Below, piece after piece: positions 28,965 to 39,416 of a stretch of 64,000 bases of DNA; positions within the stretch are counted from its first letter, which is position 1, and each line of letters opens with the position of its first letter. Under the pieces are notes generated by a model. It saw only the letters and a list, made by a program, of their open reading frames with translations, made no database searches and was not told where the DNA came from. The stretch spans positions 1,983,001 to 2,047,000 of the forward strand of contig NZ_CP045302.1 of assembly GCF_009363155.1 (NCBI RefSeq). The letters run 5' to 3'. The position numbers and the translations under genes were made by a program. This stretch comes from Azotobacter salinestris. GTDB lineage: Bacteria > Pseudomonadota > Gammaproteobacteria > Pseudomonadales > Pseudomonadaceae.

Positions 28965-29735
28965 ATGAACGATCCGCGCAAGAGCCACGAGTCCGAACCC
29001 ATCACCCACTTCGGCTACCAGAACGTCCCGGAAAGCCAGAAGGCACGGAAGGTCGCCGAGGTGTTCCATTCGGTGGCGGCCAAGTACGACCTGATGAACG
29101 ACGTGCTCTCCGGCGGCCTGCACCGGCTCTGGAAGCGCTTCACCATCGAGCTGTCCGGCGTGCGCCGGGGCAACCGGGTGCTGGACATCGCCGGCGGCAC
29201 CGGCGACCTCGCCGGGCAGTTCTCCCGTCTGGTCGGCGAGACCGGCGAGGTGGTGCTGGCCGACATCAACGACTCCATGCTCAAGGTCGGCCGCGACCGC
29301 CTGCTCGACAAGGGCGTGGCCGGCAACCTGCGCTTCGTCCAGGCCGACGCCGAGAAGCTGCCGTTCCCCGACAACCACTTCGACGTGGTCACCATCGCCT
29401 TCGGTCTACGCAACGTCACCCACAAGGAAGACGCCCTGCGCTCCATGCTGCGGGTACTGAAGCCGGGCGGCCGCCTGCTGGTGCTGGAGTTCTCCAAACC
29501 GGCCAACGCCCTGCTCGGCAAGGCCTACGATGCCTACTCCTTCGCCTTCATGCCGCTGGCCGGCAAGCTGATCACCAACGACGCCGACAGCTACCGCTAC
29601 CTGGCCGAGTCGATCCGCATGCACCCGAATCAGGAGACCCTGAAGGGCATGATGGTCGACGCCGGCTTCGAGCGCGTCACCTATCACAACATGACCGGCG
29701 GCATCGTCGCCCTGCACCGCGGCCTCAAGCCCTGA
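28965..29735 (+). CDS. ubiE: Ubiquinone/menaquinone C-methyltransferase
   Basis: SAM-dependent methyltransferase that adds the C-methyl group in ubiquinone synthesis. 256 residues. Seen: the family block [32 protein letters not shown] motif [13 protein letters not shown] near 73-84, [25 protein letters not shown], and [15 protein letters not shown]. Its stop overlaps the ubiJ start (TGATG), so it starts the ubiE-ubiJ-ubiB operon. Confidence 0.97.
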   Translation: MNDPRKSHESEPITHFGYQNVPESQKARKVAEVFHSVAAKYDLMNDVLSGGLHRLWKRFTIELSGVRRGNRVLDIAGGTGDLAGQFSRLVGETGEVVLADINDSMLKVGRDRLLDKGVAGNLRFVQADAEKLPFPDNHFDVVTIAFGLRNVTHKEDALRSMLRVLKPGGRLLVLEFSKPANALLGKAYDAYSFAFMPLAGKLITNDADSYRYLAESIRMHPNQETLKGMMVDAGFERVTYHNMTGGIVALHRGLKP

Positions 29736-30358
29736 TGATCGGCACGGCCCTGCTCGCTGGCGCGGAACACGGACTCAACCGCCTGCTGCGCCTGGACGGC
29801 ACCGCCCTGCCGCGCCTGGCCCGGCTGGCCGGCAGCGTGCTCGCCGTGCACTGCACGGCCCCCGAGCTGCGCTTCCATATCCTGCCGAACGCCGACGGCC
29901 TGCGCCTGGCGAGCCACTGGCAGGGCGAGGCCGACTGCACCCTGCACGCCCCTGCCGAAAGCCTGCTGCGCCTGGTCGCCAGCCGGCGGAAGACCGCCAT
30001 CCTGCACAGCCCCGAGGTCAGCCTGGAGGGCGACAGCGCCAGCCTGCTGGCGCTCGCCGAGATCCTCCAGGATCTGGAGCTGGACTGGGAGTACGAGGTG
30101 TCGCGCTGGCTCGGCCCGGTGGCCACCCAGGTGTTCGCCGGCAGCCTGCAGCATGCCACGCGCTGGGGCGGTCGGAGTCTGGCCAGACTGCGCCAGGATC
30201 TGGCCGACTATCTCGGCGAGGAAGCACGCACCCTGGTCGGTCGCCACGAAGCCGAGGCCCGCTTCGCCGAGGTCGACGACCTCCGGCTGGCCATGGACCG
30301 CCTCGAGGCGCGCATCGCCCGCCTCGCCCACCCACAGGAACCCAGCGATAACGCATGA
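29735..30358 (+). CDS. ubiJ: Ubiquinone synthesis accessory factor UbiJ (SCP2 domain)
   Basis: 207 residues. N-terminal SCP2-type lipid-binding domain (residues ~15-115: [22 protein letters not shown]..., [20 protein letters not shown]) and a C-terminal coiled coil ([19 protein letters not shown]). In E. coli, UbiJ with UbiK scaffolds the aerobic ubiquinone-making complex. The ATG overlaps the ubiE stop, and the 3' end overlaps ubiB by 4 bases (ATGA), so all three are probably translationally coupled. Confidence 0.92.
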   Translation: MIGTALLAGAEHGLNRLLRLDGTALPRLARLAGSVLAVHCTAPELRFHILPNADGLRLASHWQGEADCTLHAPAESLLRLVASRRKTAILHSPEVSLEGDSASLLALAEILQDLELDWEYEVSRWLGPVATQVFAGSLQHATRWGGRSLARLRQDLADYLGEEARTLVGRHEAEARFAEVDDLRLAMDRLEARIARLAHPQEPSDNA

Positions 30359-31974
30359 AGCTCCTCGCCGTCCGCCGTCTGCTGCGCATCCAAAGCGTCG
30401 TCGTCCGCTATCGCCTCGACGACCTGCTGTTCGACCAGCTGCTGCTGCCCTGGTGGCTGCGCGCGCTGGGCTACCTCCTGCCCTGGCGCTGGTTCCCGCG
30501 CAGGCACAGCGAGCTGCCGCGTGCGGTCCGGCTGCGCCTGGCCCTGCAGGATCTCGGGCCGATCTTCATCAAGTTCGGACAGATCCTCTCGACCCGACGC
30601 GACCTGCTGCCGGAGGATATCGCCGACGAGCTGGTCTGGCTGCAGGACCGCGTACCTCCTTTCAATCCGCAGCAGTCCGTGGCGCTGATCGAGGAACAGC
30701 TCGGCGCCAAGGTCGACGAGGTGTTCGCCCGCTTCGACAGCGAGCCGCTGGCCTCGGCCTCGGTCGCCCAAGTGCATGCGGCACGGCTGAAGACCGGCGA
30801 GGAGGTGGTGGTCAAGGTGGTCCGCCCCGGGCTCAAGGCGGTGATCCGCCAGGACCTGGCCTGGCTCTACCTGTTCGCCCGGCTGGCCGAGCGGGCCTCC
30901 ACCGAGGCCCGTCGCCTGCATCTGGTGGATGTGGTCAGCGACTACGAGAAGACCATCTACGACGAGCTCGACCTGCTCCGCGAGGCGGCCAACGCCAGCC
31001 AGCTCAAGCGCAACTTCGAGGACTCGCCGCTGCTCTACGTTCCGCAGATCTACTGGGACTGGTGCCGGCCCAAGGTGCTTGTGATGGAGCGCATCTACGG
31101 CGTGCCGGTGACCGACCTGGCCGCCCTCGTCGACCAGGGCACCGACCTCAAGCTGCTCGCCGAACGCGGCGTGGAGATCTTCTTCACCCAGGTGTTCCGC
31201 GACAGCTTCTTCCACGCCGACATGCACCCCGGCAACATTTTCGTCAGCACCCGCCAGCCCTGGGACCCGCAATACATCGCCATCGACTGCGGCATCGTCG
31301 GCAGCCTGACGCCGGAGGACCAGGACTACCTGGCGCGCAACCTGATGGCCTTCTTCAAGCGCGACTACCGCAAGGTCGCGCAGCTGCACATCGACTCCGG
31401 CTGGGTCCCGGCGCAGACCAAGGTCAACGAGTTCGAGGCGGCGATCCGCACCGTCTGCGAGCCGATCTTCGAGAAACCCCTGAAGGACATATCCTTCGGC
31501 CAGTTGCTGCTGCGCCTGTTCCAGACCGCCCGGCGCTTCAACATGGAGGTCCAGCCGCAGCTGGTGCTGCTGCAGAAGACCCTGCTCAACATCGAGGGGC
31601 TCGGCCGCCAGCTCTACCCGGAGCTGGACCTGTGGACCACCGCCAAGCCCTATCTCGAGCGCTGGATGCGCAAGCGCATGAGCCCGAAGGCCGTGCTCGG
31701 CAACCTGCAGGGCCAGATCGAGCAGCTGCCGCATCTGGCGCACATCACCCGCGAAGCGCTGGAAGGACTGGCCCGTCCGGCGTGGGACAGGGCGCCGCGG
31801 GAGCGCGAACGGCACGACCACCATCTCCTGCGCCTGCTCGGTGCCGCCCTGCTGGCCGGCGGCGTGCTGCTCGCCCTACAGACGCAGCCAATGGCCGTGA
31901 ACGCCTGGCCGAGCTGGCTGATGCTCGCCAGCGGCCTCTACCTGCTGGTACGCCGCCGGCGCTTCCCCGACTGA
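30355..31974 (+). CDS. ubiB: Ubiquinone synthesis ATPase/kinase-like protein UbiB
   Basis: ABC1/ADCK-family atypical kinase needed for ubiquinone production. 539 residues. Seen: the KxGQ motif in [16 protein letters not shown], the Ala-rich nucleotide loop [11 protein letters not shown] that replaces the usual glycine loop, the catalytic-loop [10 protein letters not shown], and the metal-binding DCG ([10 protein letters not shown]). Two C-terminal membrane segments ([18 protein letters not shown] and [16 protein letters not shown]) anchor it in the inner membrane. Confidence 0.96.
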   Translation: MKLLAVRRLLRIQSVVVRYRLDDLLFDQLLLPWWLRALGYLLPWRWFPRRHSELPRAVRLRLALQDLGPIFIKFGQILSTRRDLLPEDIADELVWLQDRVPPFNPQQSVALIEEQLGAKVDEVFARFDSEPLASASVAQVHAARLKTGEEVVVKVVRPGLKAVIRQDLAWLYLFARLAERASTEARRLHLVDVVSDYEKTIYDELDLLREAANASQLKRNFEDSPLLYVPQIYWDWCRPKVLVMERIYGVPVTDLAALVDQGTDLKLLAERGVEIFFTQVFRDSFFHADMHPGNIFVSTRQPWDPQYIAIDCGIVGSLTPEDQDYLARNLMAFFKRDYRKVAQLHIDSGWVPAQTKVNEFEAAIRTVCEPIFEKPLKDISFGQLLLRLFQTARRFNMEVQPQLVLLQKTLLNIEGLGRQLYPELDLWTTAKPYLERWMRKRMSPKAVLGNLQGQIEQLPHLAHITREALEGLARPAWDRAPRERERHDHHLLRLLGAALLAGGVLLALQTQPMAVNAWPSWLMLASGLYLLVRRRRFPD

Positions 31975-32014
31975 CCCGGTTGTCGCGACGCCCGCGCGTC
32001 GCAACGGAGTGGAT

Positions 32015-32416
32015 ATGCAAGACTGGTTGGACGAGATTCACTGGAACGCCGATGGCCTGGTGCCGGCCATCGCCCAAGACTACAAGACCGGGCGCATCCT
32101 GATGATGGCCTGGATGAACCGCGAGTCCCTGGCCCTGACCGCCCGGGAAAATCGTGCCATCTACTGGTCACGCTCGCGTGGTAAGCTTTGGCGCAAGGGC
32201 GAGGAATCGGGCCATGTGCAGAAAGTGCATGAACTGCGCCTGGACTGCGACGCCGACGTGATCGTCCTGCAGGTCGAGCAGCTCGGCGGCATCGCCTGCC
32301 ACACCGGCCGCGAAAGCTGCTTCTACCGCGTTTTCGAAGACGGCGCCTGGAGGGTCGTCGATCCGATCCTCAAGGACCCCGACGCCATCTACCACGCAGG
32401 ACACCGTCATGAGTGA
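32015..32416 (+). CDS. hisI: Phosphoribosyl-AMP cyclohydrolase
   Basis: Third step of histidine synthesis: opens the adenine ring of PR-AMP. 133 residues from the ATG at 32015 (CGGAG upstream). Seen: [17 protein letters not shown], the metal-binding LDCDADV, and [11 protein letters not shown] with the catalytic zinc cysteines. It is a single-domain protein, not fused to HisE as in enterobacteria. It overlaps hisE by 8 bases. Confidence 0.97.
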   Translation: MQDWLDEIHWNADGLVPAIAQDYKTGRILMMAWMNRESLALTARENRAIYWSRSRGKLWRKGEESGHVQKVHELRLDCDADVIVLQVEQLGGIACHTGRESCFYRVFEDGAWRVVDPILKDPDAIYHAGHRHE

Positions 32417-32741
32417 CACCCTCAACCAGCTGGCCGAAGTGCTCGAGGCGCGCAAGAACGCCGCCCCGGAAAGCTCCTACGTGGCCAGCCTGTATCACAA
32501 GGGTCTGAACAAGATTCTGGAAAAGGTCGGCGAGGAATCGGTGGAAACCATCCTCGCCGCCAAGGACGCCGCGGCCAGCGGCGACTACAGCGACCTGATC
32601 CACGAAACGGCCGACCTCTGGTTCCACAGCCTGGTCATGCTCGCCGCCCTCGGCCAACATCCCCAGGCGGTGCTCGACGAACTGGAGCGGCGCTTCGGCC
32701 TGTCCGGGCATGCGGAAAAGGCCGCCCGCCCGAAGTCCTGA
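32409..32741 (+). CDS. hisE: Phosphoribosyl-ATP pyrophosphatase
   Basis: Second step of histidine synthesis: hydrolyses PR-ATP to PR-AMP. 110 residues of the MazG-like all-alpha fold, with [20 protein letters not shown] and the metal-binding acidic motif HETADLWFH. It starts inside the end of hisI, so the pair is coupled. tatABC follows 50 bp later, as in Pseudomonas. Confidence 0.97.
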   Translation: MSDTLNQLAEVLEARKNAAPESSYVASLYHKGLNKILEKVGEESVETILAAKDAAASGDYSDLIHETADLWFHSLVMLAALGQHPQAVLDELERRFGLSGHAEKAARPKS

Positions 32742-32791
32742 GCACGGCCAGGACACAGCAACCCCTTCATGTTTTTACGGAGTGAACCACC

Positions 32792-33025
32792 ATGGGTTTC
32801 GGCGGCATCAGCATCTGGCAACTTCTGATCGTTCTGCTCATCGTCGTCATGCTGTTCGGCACCAAGCGCCTGAAGAGCCTGGGCTCGGATCTGGGCGATG
32901 CCATCAAGGGCTTCCGCAAGTCGATGGATAGCGAGGAGAACAAGACGCCTCCGGTGGAGGAGCACAAGGGCCATACCATCGAAGCGCAGTCACGCAAGGT
33001 CGAGGAACCGGCCAGGAAAGACTGA
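32792..33025 (+). CDS. tatA: Sec-independent translocase subunit TatA
   Basis: Pore-forming subunit of twin-arginine export. 77 residues: a short N-terminal membrane helix ([18 protein letters not shown]), the FG hinge, then an amphipathic helix ([22 protein letters not shown]) and a charged tail. First of tatABC. Confidence 0.96.
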   Translation: MGFGGISIWQLLIVLLIVVMLFGTKRLKSLGSDLGDAIKGFRKSMDSEENKTPPVEEHKGHTIEAQSRKVEEPARKD

Positions 33026-33027
33026 GC

Positions 33028-33405
33028 ATGTTCGACATCGGCTTCAGCGAACTCCTGCTGGTCGGCCTGATCGCCCTGCTGGTGCTCGGTCCCGAGCGCC
33101 TGCCGATCGCCGCGCGCATGGCCGGGCTGTGGATCGGCCGCCTGAAAGGCAGCTTCAATGCGCTCAAGACGGAGGTCGAGCGCGAGATCGGCGCCGACGA
33201 GATCCGCCGCCAGCTGCATAACGAGCGGATTCTCGAGCTGGAGCGCGAGCGCGAACGGGAGATGAAGCAGAGCCAGCAGCCGGCCGCCGCTGCGCCAAGT
33301 GCGCCGGACAAGGACCCGACCAGCCCTGCCCTGCCCTCTCAGTCTGCCCCTGCGACCAGCACCGAGCCGCCTGCCGCCAACCCCGACAAGACGCCCAGCC
33401 CATGA
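33028..33405 (+). CDS. tatB: Sec-independent translocase subunit TatB
   Basis: 125 residues: [33 protein letters not shown], i.e. the conserved membrane helix with early Glu8 and the LGPERLP hinge, a longer amphipathic helix than TatA, and a Pro/Ala-rich tail. With TatC it binds twin-arginine signal peptides. It starts 2 bp after tatA and overlaps tatC by 4 bases. Confidence 0.96.
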   Translation: MFDIGFSELLLVGLIALLVLGPERLPIAARMAGLWIGRLKGSFNALKTEVEREIGADEIRRQLHNERILELEREREREMKQSQQPAAAAPSAPDKDPTSPALPSQSAPATSTEPPAANPDKTPSP

Positions 33406-34166
33406 CAGCCCGACCGGACAGCGATCAGGACATGCCCCTGGTCGCGCACCTGACCGAGCTGCGCTCGCGCCTGCTGCGCAGCGTGGCGGCAGTGCTGCTG
33501 ATCTTCGCCGCACTCTTCTACTTCGCCCAGGACATCTACGCCCTGGTCTCGGCGCCCCTGCGCGCCTACCTGCCGGAAGGCGCGACCATGATCGCCACCG
33601 GCGTGGCCTCGCCGTTCCTCGCGCCGTTCAAGCTGACCCTGATGGTGTCGCTGTTTCTCGCCATGCCGGTGGTCCTCTACCAGATCTGGGGCTTCATCGC
33701 GCCGGGGCTGTACCAGCACGAGAAACGCATCGCCGTGCCGCTGATGGCCTCCAGCGTGCTGCTCTTCTATGCCGGCATGGCCTTCGCCTACTTCGTGGTC
33801 TTCCCGATCATGTTCGGCTTCTTCGCCAGCGTGACCCCCGAAGGCGTGGCGATGATGACCGACATCGGCCAGTACCTGGACTTCGTCCTCACCCTGTTCT
33901 TCGCCTTCGGCGTGGCCTTCGAGGTGCCGGTGGCGACTTTCCTGCTGATCTGGGTGGGCATCGTCGACGTGGAAAGCCTGCGCCGGAGCCGCCCGTACGT
34001 GATCGTCGCCAGCTTCGTGATCGGCATGATCCTCACCCCGCCGGACATCTTCTCCCAGACCCTGCTCGCCGTGCCCATGTGGCTGCTGTTCGAGGTCGGG
34101 GTATTCTGCGGCGCCCGCATCCGCCGCCAGGAGTCGGCCGGAGCCAACGGCCAGTCGCACCCGTGA
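33402..34166 (+). CDS. tatC: Sec-independent translocase subunit TatC
   Basis: Signal-peptide receptor of the Tat system, six membrane helices. 254 residues. Seen: the N-terminal [15 protein letters not shown] motif with the conserved Glu, the first periplasmic loop region ([29 protein letters not shown]), [10 protein letters not shown], and the helix-5/6 region. The stop overlaps the GTG start of rsmE. Confidence 0.97.
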   Translation: MTARPDSDQDMPLVAHLTELRSRLLRSVAAVLLIFAALFYFAQDIYALVSAPLRAYLPEGATMIATGVASPFLAPFKLTLMVSLFLAMPVVLYQIWGFIAPGLYQHEKRIAVPLMASSVLLFYAGMAFAYFVVFPIMFGFFASVTPEGVAMMTDIGQYLDFVLTLFFAFGVAFEVPVATFLLIWVGIVDVESLRRSRPYVIVASFVIGMILTPPDIFSQTLLAVPMWLLFEVGVFCGARIRRQESAGANGQSHP

Positions 34167-34870
34167 ACCTGCTGCTGCTCGACGACGCCGACTTCGTCGC
34201 CGCCGACCGGGTGATCCTGCGCGACCGCCGCCTGCGCCACCTGCAGGAAGTGCATCGCGCCGAAGCCGGCGACAGCCTGCGGGTCGGCCATGTGGGCAGG
34301 GCGATGGGCGAGGGCCGCCTGCTGCGCCTGGAGGCCGGGCTCGCCGAGCTGCAGGTGGCCTTCGACCGGGCACCGCCGGCCAAGCTGCCGCTGACCCTGC
34401 TGCTCGCCCTGCCTCGGCCGAAGATGCTCAAGCGCGTGCTGCAGACGGTCGCCGCCATGGGCGTGCCGCGCCTGGTGCTGCTCAACAGCTACCGGGTGGA
34501 GAAGAGCTTCTGGCAGACCCCCTTCCTCGAACCCGCGGCGATCCGCGAGCAGTTGATCCTCGGCCTGGAACAGGCGCGTGACACCGTGCTGCCGGAAGTG
34601 CTGATCGAAAAGCGCTTCAAGCCCTTCGTCGAGGATCGCCTGCCGCAGCTCGCCGCCGGCAGCCTCGGCCTGCTCGGCCATCCCGGCGACTTCCCGCCCT
34701 GCCCGCGCGCCGTCGACCGGCCGGTGACCCTGGCCATCGGCCCGGAAGGCGGCTGGATTCCCTACGAGGTGGACAAGCTGCAGGCCGCCGGTCTCGCCCC
34801 AGTGCAACTGGGCGAGCGCATCCTGCGCGTGGAGACTGCGGTGACCGCGCTGCTTGCGCGCCTGTTCTGA
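34163..34870 (+). CDS. rsmE: 16S rRNA m3U1498 methyltransferase
   Basis: SPOUT-class enzyme that methylates N3 of U1498 in 16S rRNA. 235 residues from a GTG (GTGA overlap with tatC). Seen: the N-terminal PUA-like domain ([22 protein letters not shown]) and the C-terminal trefoil-knot motifs LAIGPEGGW and [16 protein letters not shown]. Confidence 0.94.
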   Translation: MNLLLLDDADFVAADRVILRDRRLRHLQEVHRAEAGDSLRVGHVGRAMGEGRLLRLEAGLAELQVAFDRAPPAKLPLTLLLALPRPKMLKRVLQTVAAMGVPRLVLLNSYRVEKSFWQTPFLEPAAIREQLILGLEQARDTVLPEVLIEKRFKPFVEDRLPQLAAGSLGLLGHPGDFPPCPRAVDRPVTLAIGPEGGWIPYEVDKLQAAGLAPVQLGERILRVETAVTALLARLF

Positions 34871-34934
34871 GCGCACGTCGCCGCCCCTGCCGCCTTGCGG
34901 GCACCTGCCTCACGCCCCCTCGACGACAGGGCGT

Positions 34935-34956
34935 GGCGGGCGCATGAGCGCCCGCC
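34935..34956. terminator. GC-rich hairpin between convergent rsmE and opgH1
   Basis: GGCGGGCGC (34935-34943) / GCGCCCGCC (34948-34956), 4-nt loop, in the 89-bp gap between convergent genes. No T-run on either side, so terminator function is only likely from position. Confidence 0.45.
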
Positions 34957-34959
34957 GCC

Positions 34960-37554
34960 CTACCCGGCCAGCAGCACCCCGTCGGCCGCCGGCTTCGCCT
35001 GGCTGCTCGGGGCAGGCTGGGAGCGACCGCTGCTGCGGTACAGCCCGCCCAGGGAGCGCCGCCAGGGCGCCAGCCAGTTCTCCCAGCCCTCCTCCCAGAG
35101 CTGCAGGTGCAGGCGCGCCAGGGCCACCGGATCGCTGAGCAGAGCCAATCGCGCCCGGTCGTCGAGCCGCTCGGGGCCGACGGCCAGGGCATGGGTCACG
35201 CGCTCCGCGCGCAGCCGCTCGACCGCCAGCGAACGGCCATGGCGCGCGGTGGCCATGGCGCAGGCCAGGGCATTGCCCAGCGGATCGACCACTGCCCGGA
35301 CGAAGGCGCCGCCCAACGCGCGCCGGCGGTTCTCACGGGTATAGCGCTCGGTGGCGCGCAGTTCGGGCGGCGCATCGTGCTCCTCGGGGATGAGGAACAG
35401 CTTCAGCGCGCGCAGGTGCCGGCCCAGATCGACCCGACTGGAGAGCACCGACACCGGAATAGAGAGCGTCAGGGCCCCGACGATCGGCGCCAGCCACCAG
35501 AGGAAGTGCGGATTCAGCCAGGCCACCAGCAAGGCCCAGACGACGCCGAGCAGGGTCTGCACCCCATGCCGGCGCAGCGCCTCGCCCCAGGAGGTGGAGC
35601 CGTCGTCGCGGCGCGGCGACTTCCACTGCACCGAGCGGCCGAGAAAGGCACCGATCACGAAGCAGCTGTGGAAGAACATCCGCACCGGCGTCAGCAGGAT
35701 CGAGCAGCACATCTCCAGCAGCACGCTCAGGGTCACCCGGATCGCTCCGCCATAGGGGCCGGCCCCCTTGACCCAGACCAGCACCAGACTGAGCAGCTTG
35801 GGCAGCACCAGCATGGTCAGGGTGCTGTAGAACAGCAGCATCGCCTCCCGGGGATACCAGGGCATCCAGGCTGGAAACGGCCCCGATGCACTGGCGACAT
35901 CCTGGGGCATCAGCAGTTGATGCGCGGCCATCAGCGCGGTGGAGAGCAGCAGAAAGGCGAACCACAGCGGTGCCGACAGGTAGGACATCACCCCGGTGAG
36001 GAACACCGCGCGGTGTACCGGATGTATGCCACGGACCAGAAACAGGCGGAAGTTCATCAGGTTGCCATGGCACCAGCGGCGGTCGCGCTTGAGCTCGTCG
36101 ATCAGATTCGGCGGCAGCTCCTCGTAGCTGCCCGGCAGGTCGTGGGCGACCCACACGCCCCAGCCGGCGCGGCGCATCAGGGCCGCCTCGACGAAGTCGT
36201 GGGAGAGGATCGCCCCGGCGAACACCCCACGTCCGGGCAGCGGCGCCAGGGCGCAGTGCTCGATGAACGGCTTGACGCGGATGATCGCGTTGTGCCCCCA
36301 GTAGTGCGACTCGCCGAGCTGCCAGAAATGCATGCCGGCGGTCAGCAGCGGGCCGTAGACGCGGGTGGCGAATTGCTGCATGCGCGCATAGAGGGTGTCG
36401 CGGCCCGAGGCCCTGGGCGCGGTCTGGATGATCCCGGCCTCGGGATTGGCCTCCATCAGTCGCACCAGGGTGGTCAGGCACTCGCCGCTCATCACGCTGT
36501 CGGCGTCCATCACCACCATGTAGCGGTACTGGCTGCCCCAGCGCCGGCAGAAGTCGTCGATGTTGCCGCTCTTGCGCTTCACCCGACGGCGGCGCCGGCG
36601 GTAGAAGATGCGCCCGAAGCCGCCGGTCTCGCGGCACAGCTCGAGCCAGGCCTGCTGCTCGGCGGCGGCGATGTCGGCCGAGCCGCTGTCGCTGAGGATG
36701 AAGAAGTCGAAGCGCCCCAGCTCGCTGCCGGCGGCCAGCGACTCGTAGGTCGCCCGCAGGCCGGCGAAAGCCCGCGCCACGTCCTCGTTGCAGATCGGCA
36801 TGACGATGGCCGTGCGCACCTCGGCGGGTATCGGCTCGGCCTGCAGGCCAGCGGCGGAGATGTGCTGGCGCTCGCGTCCGCGCAGCAGCTCCCAGAACCC
36901 CATCACCGCGGTCCAGAAACCGGCGGACACCCAGCCGAAGAGCAGCGCGAAGAGGCCGAGCACGCTGCCCTCGAGCAGATAGGGCAGCGCCGTGCCCAGG
37001 CTGTGCCAGGGGCTGGGTGGGACACCCTCAACGAGCTGGGCGAGTGTCGAGAAAGACCAGTCACAGCAGGGCAGGATATCCCTCATGTACCAGGTGGCCA
37101 GGGCGGTCGGTCCCAGCATCAGCAGCAGCAGGATCAACCGGCGCAGCGAGGCGACCCGCTGCCAGCTCGCCGGCGGCAGATCGTGCCTCGGCGGCGGCGA
37201 ATTGCGGCGGCCGGTGAGCCGGCGCCAGAGACGCAGCAGCGGATTGCAGCCCCAGGGCTCGGGGATGACCGGTGTGCGGCGGATCGGCGGTGCGGCGGCC
37301 AGGCGGGCATGCCCAGCGGCATCGGTGGCGAGCCCCCCGGCCAGCTCGTCGCCGTAGCCCCCGGCCAGGCGCCGGGAGGCCGAGGCCAGGACGGCATCGC
37401 CGGCCCCCGCCCGGGCATCCCCTGCCAGACGCCGGTGCAGTTCGACGAACGAGCCGGCATCGGTCATTTGCTCGCGCTCTGTCGCGGCCAGCGGCAGATG
37501 CCGCAGGTAGTCGTCCAGCGGAGCCTGGGGGAAGGTCGGATTATTCTTTGGCAT
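34960..37554 (-). CDS. opgH: Glucan glucosyltransferase OpgH, copy 1
   Basis: Inner-membrane GT2 enzyme that makes the beta-1,2 backbone of osmoregulated periplasmic glucans from UDP-glucose. 864 residues. Seen: an N-terminal cytoplasmic region; membrane segments near 136-155 and 195-220; GT domain ~245-500 with [29 protein letters not shown] and [10 protein letters not shown]; then several more membrane helices. The start overlaps the opgG1 stop by 14 bp. This copy is at the position held by the single opgH in Pseudomonas. It is paralogous to 39417-41987, with long identical DNA blocks in the GT core but different N- and C-terminal ends. The last ~25 residues ([19 protein letters not shown]) are copy-specific. 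Confidence 0.95.
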   Translation of the reverse strand: MPKNNPTFPQAPLDDYLRHLPLAATEREQMTDAGSFVELHRRLAGDARAGAGDAVLASASRRLAGGYGDELAGGLATDAAGHARLAAAPPIRRTPVIPEPWGCNPLLRLWRRLTGRRNSPPPRHDLPPASWQRVASLRRLILLLLMLGPTALATWYMRDILPCCDWSFSTLAQLVEGVPPSPWHSLGTALPYLLEGSVLGLFALLFGWVSAGFWTAVMGFWELLRGRERQHISAAGLQAEPIPAEVRTAIVMPICNEDVARAFAGLRATYESLAAGSELGRFDFFILSDSGSADIAAAEQQAWLELCRETGGFGRIFYRRRRRRVKRKSGNIDDFCRRWGSQYRYMVVMDADSVMSGECLTTLVRLMEANPEAGIIQTAPRASGRDTLYARMQQFATRVYGPLLTAGMHFWQLGESHYWGHNAIIRVKPFIEHCALAPLPGRGVFAGAILSHDFVEAALMRRAGWGVWVAHDLPGSYEELPPNLIDELKRDRRWCHGNLMNFRLFLVRGIHPVHRAVFLTGVMSYLSAPLWFAFLLLSTALMAAHQLLMPQDVASASGPFPAWMPWYPREAMLLFYSTLTMLVLPKLLSLVLVWVKGAGPYGGAIRVTLSVLLEMCCSILLTPVRMFFHSCFVIGAFLGRSVQWKSPRRDDGSTSWGEALRRHGVQTLLGVVWALLVAWLNPHFLWWLAPIVGALTLSIPVSVLSSRVDLGRHLRALKLFLIPEEHDAPPELRATERYTRENRRRALGGAFVRAVVDPLGNALACAMATARHGRSLAVERLRAERVTHALAVGPERLDDRARLALLSDPVALARLHLQLWEEGWENWLAPWRRSLGGLYRSSGRSQPAPSSQAKPAADGVLLAG

Positions 37555-39112
37555 GCAACTGGTAACTCCAGATTTCGGTCAGGCGTCGGTCGCCCTTGAC
37601 CAGTGCGGCGTACATCTCCACCGGCCGCTGTGGGTCCTTGATCTTCAAACGCAGGGTAAGGCGCCAGCCACGAATGGCCGGGTGATAGCGTAGGCTGTTC
37701 TCCAGCAGCTCGCCGTTGTGGTCGACGCTGACCTGGCTGGCGAGCGGCGTGTCCGGAGCCAGCGCCTGCAGCGCCGGCCCCTCGAAATCCACCAGCAGCA
37801 GCGTGCTGCCGTCGGCCTGGCGGACCAGGTTGCGCTGGCGGAACTCCCCCCGCGAGCGCAGCGTCTGCCTGACCCAGGCCGAGCCGCCGGGATACAGCGC
37901 CGCCTCGTTCCGGGTCCAGTGCAGGCGGTAGGCGAAGTCCAGCGGCTGGCCCGACACGGGCATGACCTGCGGCCGCCAGAAGGCGACGATGTTGTCGTTG
38001 GTCTCGTCCGCGCTGGGGATCTCCACCAGCTCCACGCTGCCCTGTCCCCACTGGCCCAGCGGCTCGACCCAGGCGCTCGGACGCAGATCGTAGCGATCAT
38101 CCAGGTCTTCGTAGTCGGAGAACTCGCGGCTGCGCTGCAGCAGGCCGAAACCTCTGGGGTCCTCCAGGTGGTAGGGGGTCACCGACAGCTGGCGCGGGTT
38201 CTGCAGCGGGCGCCAGATCCAGTCGCCATTGCCGTCATGGATCAAGAGGCCGCTCGAGTCGTGGATCTGCGGGCGGAAGTTGAGTTGAGGCGACGGCTGG
38301 TTGTCGCCGAACAGAAACATGCTGGTCAGCGGCGCCAGGCCCAGCCGGCCGACCGGCCCGCGCAGATAGAGCCGGGCCTTGATGTCCATCCGGGTATCCT
38401 GTCCCGGATGCAGGACGATGTGGTAGGCGCCGGTGGCCCGTGGCGAGTCGAGCAGGGCGAAGATGGTCAGATGCTGATCATGGGGCTCCGGCCGCTCGAT
38501 CCAGAACTCGCGAAATTGCGGGAACTCCTCGCCGGAAGGTAGTGCGGTGTCGAGCGCCAGGCCGCGGGCGGACAGGCCGAACACCTGGCCCTGGCCGACC
38601 ACCCGGAAATAGCTGGCGCCGAGAAAACTGGCGATCTCGTCCCGCTTGTCCGCCTGATTGATCGGATAGAGCACGCGAAAGCCGGCGTAGCCGAGCCGCT
38701 CGATCGCCCCGGGATCGATGTGCAGGGAGCCGAAATCGAAGCGCGAGGGATCATAGGCGATTTCCCTGGCGATACCGTCCACCACCTCGTTGATGCGCAC
38801 CGGCATGGCGAAGTGCATGCCCTGGTGGTGGAAGCCCAGCTTGAAGCGGGTCTGCTCACCGGCCCAGTAGGCCTTCTCGGGACGGAGGCGGATCTGCTGG
38901 TGATCGGCGAAGGTCATGCCGGCGAGCTCGGCCGGCAGGTTGCCGACGGAGGCGGCATAGGGTTCGCGGGCCAGGCGCTTCGCCCGCTCGGCCACCTCGT
39001 CGAAGCCGAAGCCCCAGGCCGGGGCGGCGCCCAGCGCCAGGATGGCGGAACCGGCCAGCAGCAGGCCGCGGCATGAAGCGATCATCGACGTCATTGCGCA
39101 AGGCTCGGGCAT
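37541..39112 (-). CDS. opgG: Periplasmic glucan synthesis protein OpgG, copy 1
   Basis: Periplasmic protein needed for glucan backbone branching or release, partner of OpgH. 523 residues from the ATG at 39112; ATGs at 39094 and 39085 are possible and none has a clear ribosome site. The signal peptide ends near [10 protein letters not shown]. Beta-sandwich domains follow: [65 protein letters not shown] and [19 protein letters not shown] are family blocks. The fold is complete and no truncation is seen. First gene of the downstream opgGH pair. Confidence 0.94.
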   Translation of the reverse strand: MPEPCAMTSMIASCRGLLLAGSAILALGAAPAWGFGFDEVAERAKRLAREPYAASVGNLPAELAGMTFADHQQIRLRPEKAYWAGEQTRFKLGFHHQGMHFAMPVRINEVVDGIAREIAYDPSRFDFGSLHIDPGAIERLGYAGFRVLYPINQADKRDEIASFLGASYFRVVGQGQVFGLSARGLALDTALPSGEEFPQFREFWIERPEPHDQHLTIFALLDSPRATGAYHIVLHPGQDTRMDIKARLYLRGPVGRLGLAPLTSMFLFGDNQPSPQLNFRPQIHDSSGLLIHDGNGDWIWRPLQNPRQLSVTPYHLEDPRGFGLLQRSREFSDYEDLDDRYDLRPSAWVEPLGQWGQGSVELVEIPSADETNDNIVAFWRPQVMPVSGQPLDFAYRLHWTRNEAALYPGGSAWVRQTLRSRGEFRQRNLVRQADGSTLLLVDFEGPALQALAPDTPLASQVSVDHNGELLENSLRYHPAIRGWRLTLRLKIKDPQRPVEMYAALVKGDRRLTEIWSYQLHAKE

Positions 39113-39416
39113 GGCTGAAAGGTGGGGATGGACGGGAGTTGTCGGTCGGCAACTCTAACCTATTGAAAAAAATAGAGAAAATCCGGAAGGCGCGGAAAGC
39201 CGCAAATAGGCAAATTTTCCTTTGCATTCATATGGTTAGCTATTTTTATCCAAATCCTTCAAAAATCCCCGGAAAGGGGGACGAGCGGCAACCCGGCCGA
39301 GCAGGACAGTCGCCGTCGGCATTTTGCAGGGTTGCCAGGGTACAACACTCGGCTCCCGGCCACGGCGCCGCTCACGCCCGGCGCGCGGCAACGGCGTCAT
39401 GGGTGCGCCCCTCCCC
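39113..39416. promoter_or_regulatory. AT-rich spacer between the two opgGH pairs
   Basis: 304 bp with no gene. 39160-39265 is much more AT-rich than the rest of the window and probably holds the opgG1 promoter, though no clear -35/-10 pair stands out. GAGTTGTCG-GT-CGGCAACTC (39136-39155) forms a leader hairpin 24 bp before the opgG1 ATG. A weak CCCC/GGGG stem with a T-run on the minus strand (about 39263-39279) may end opgH2 transcription. Confidence 0.5.
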
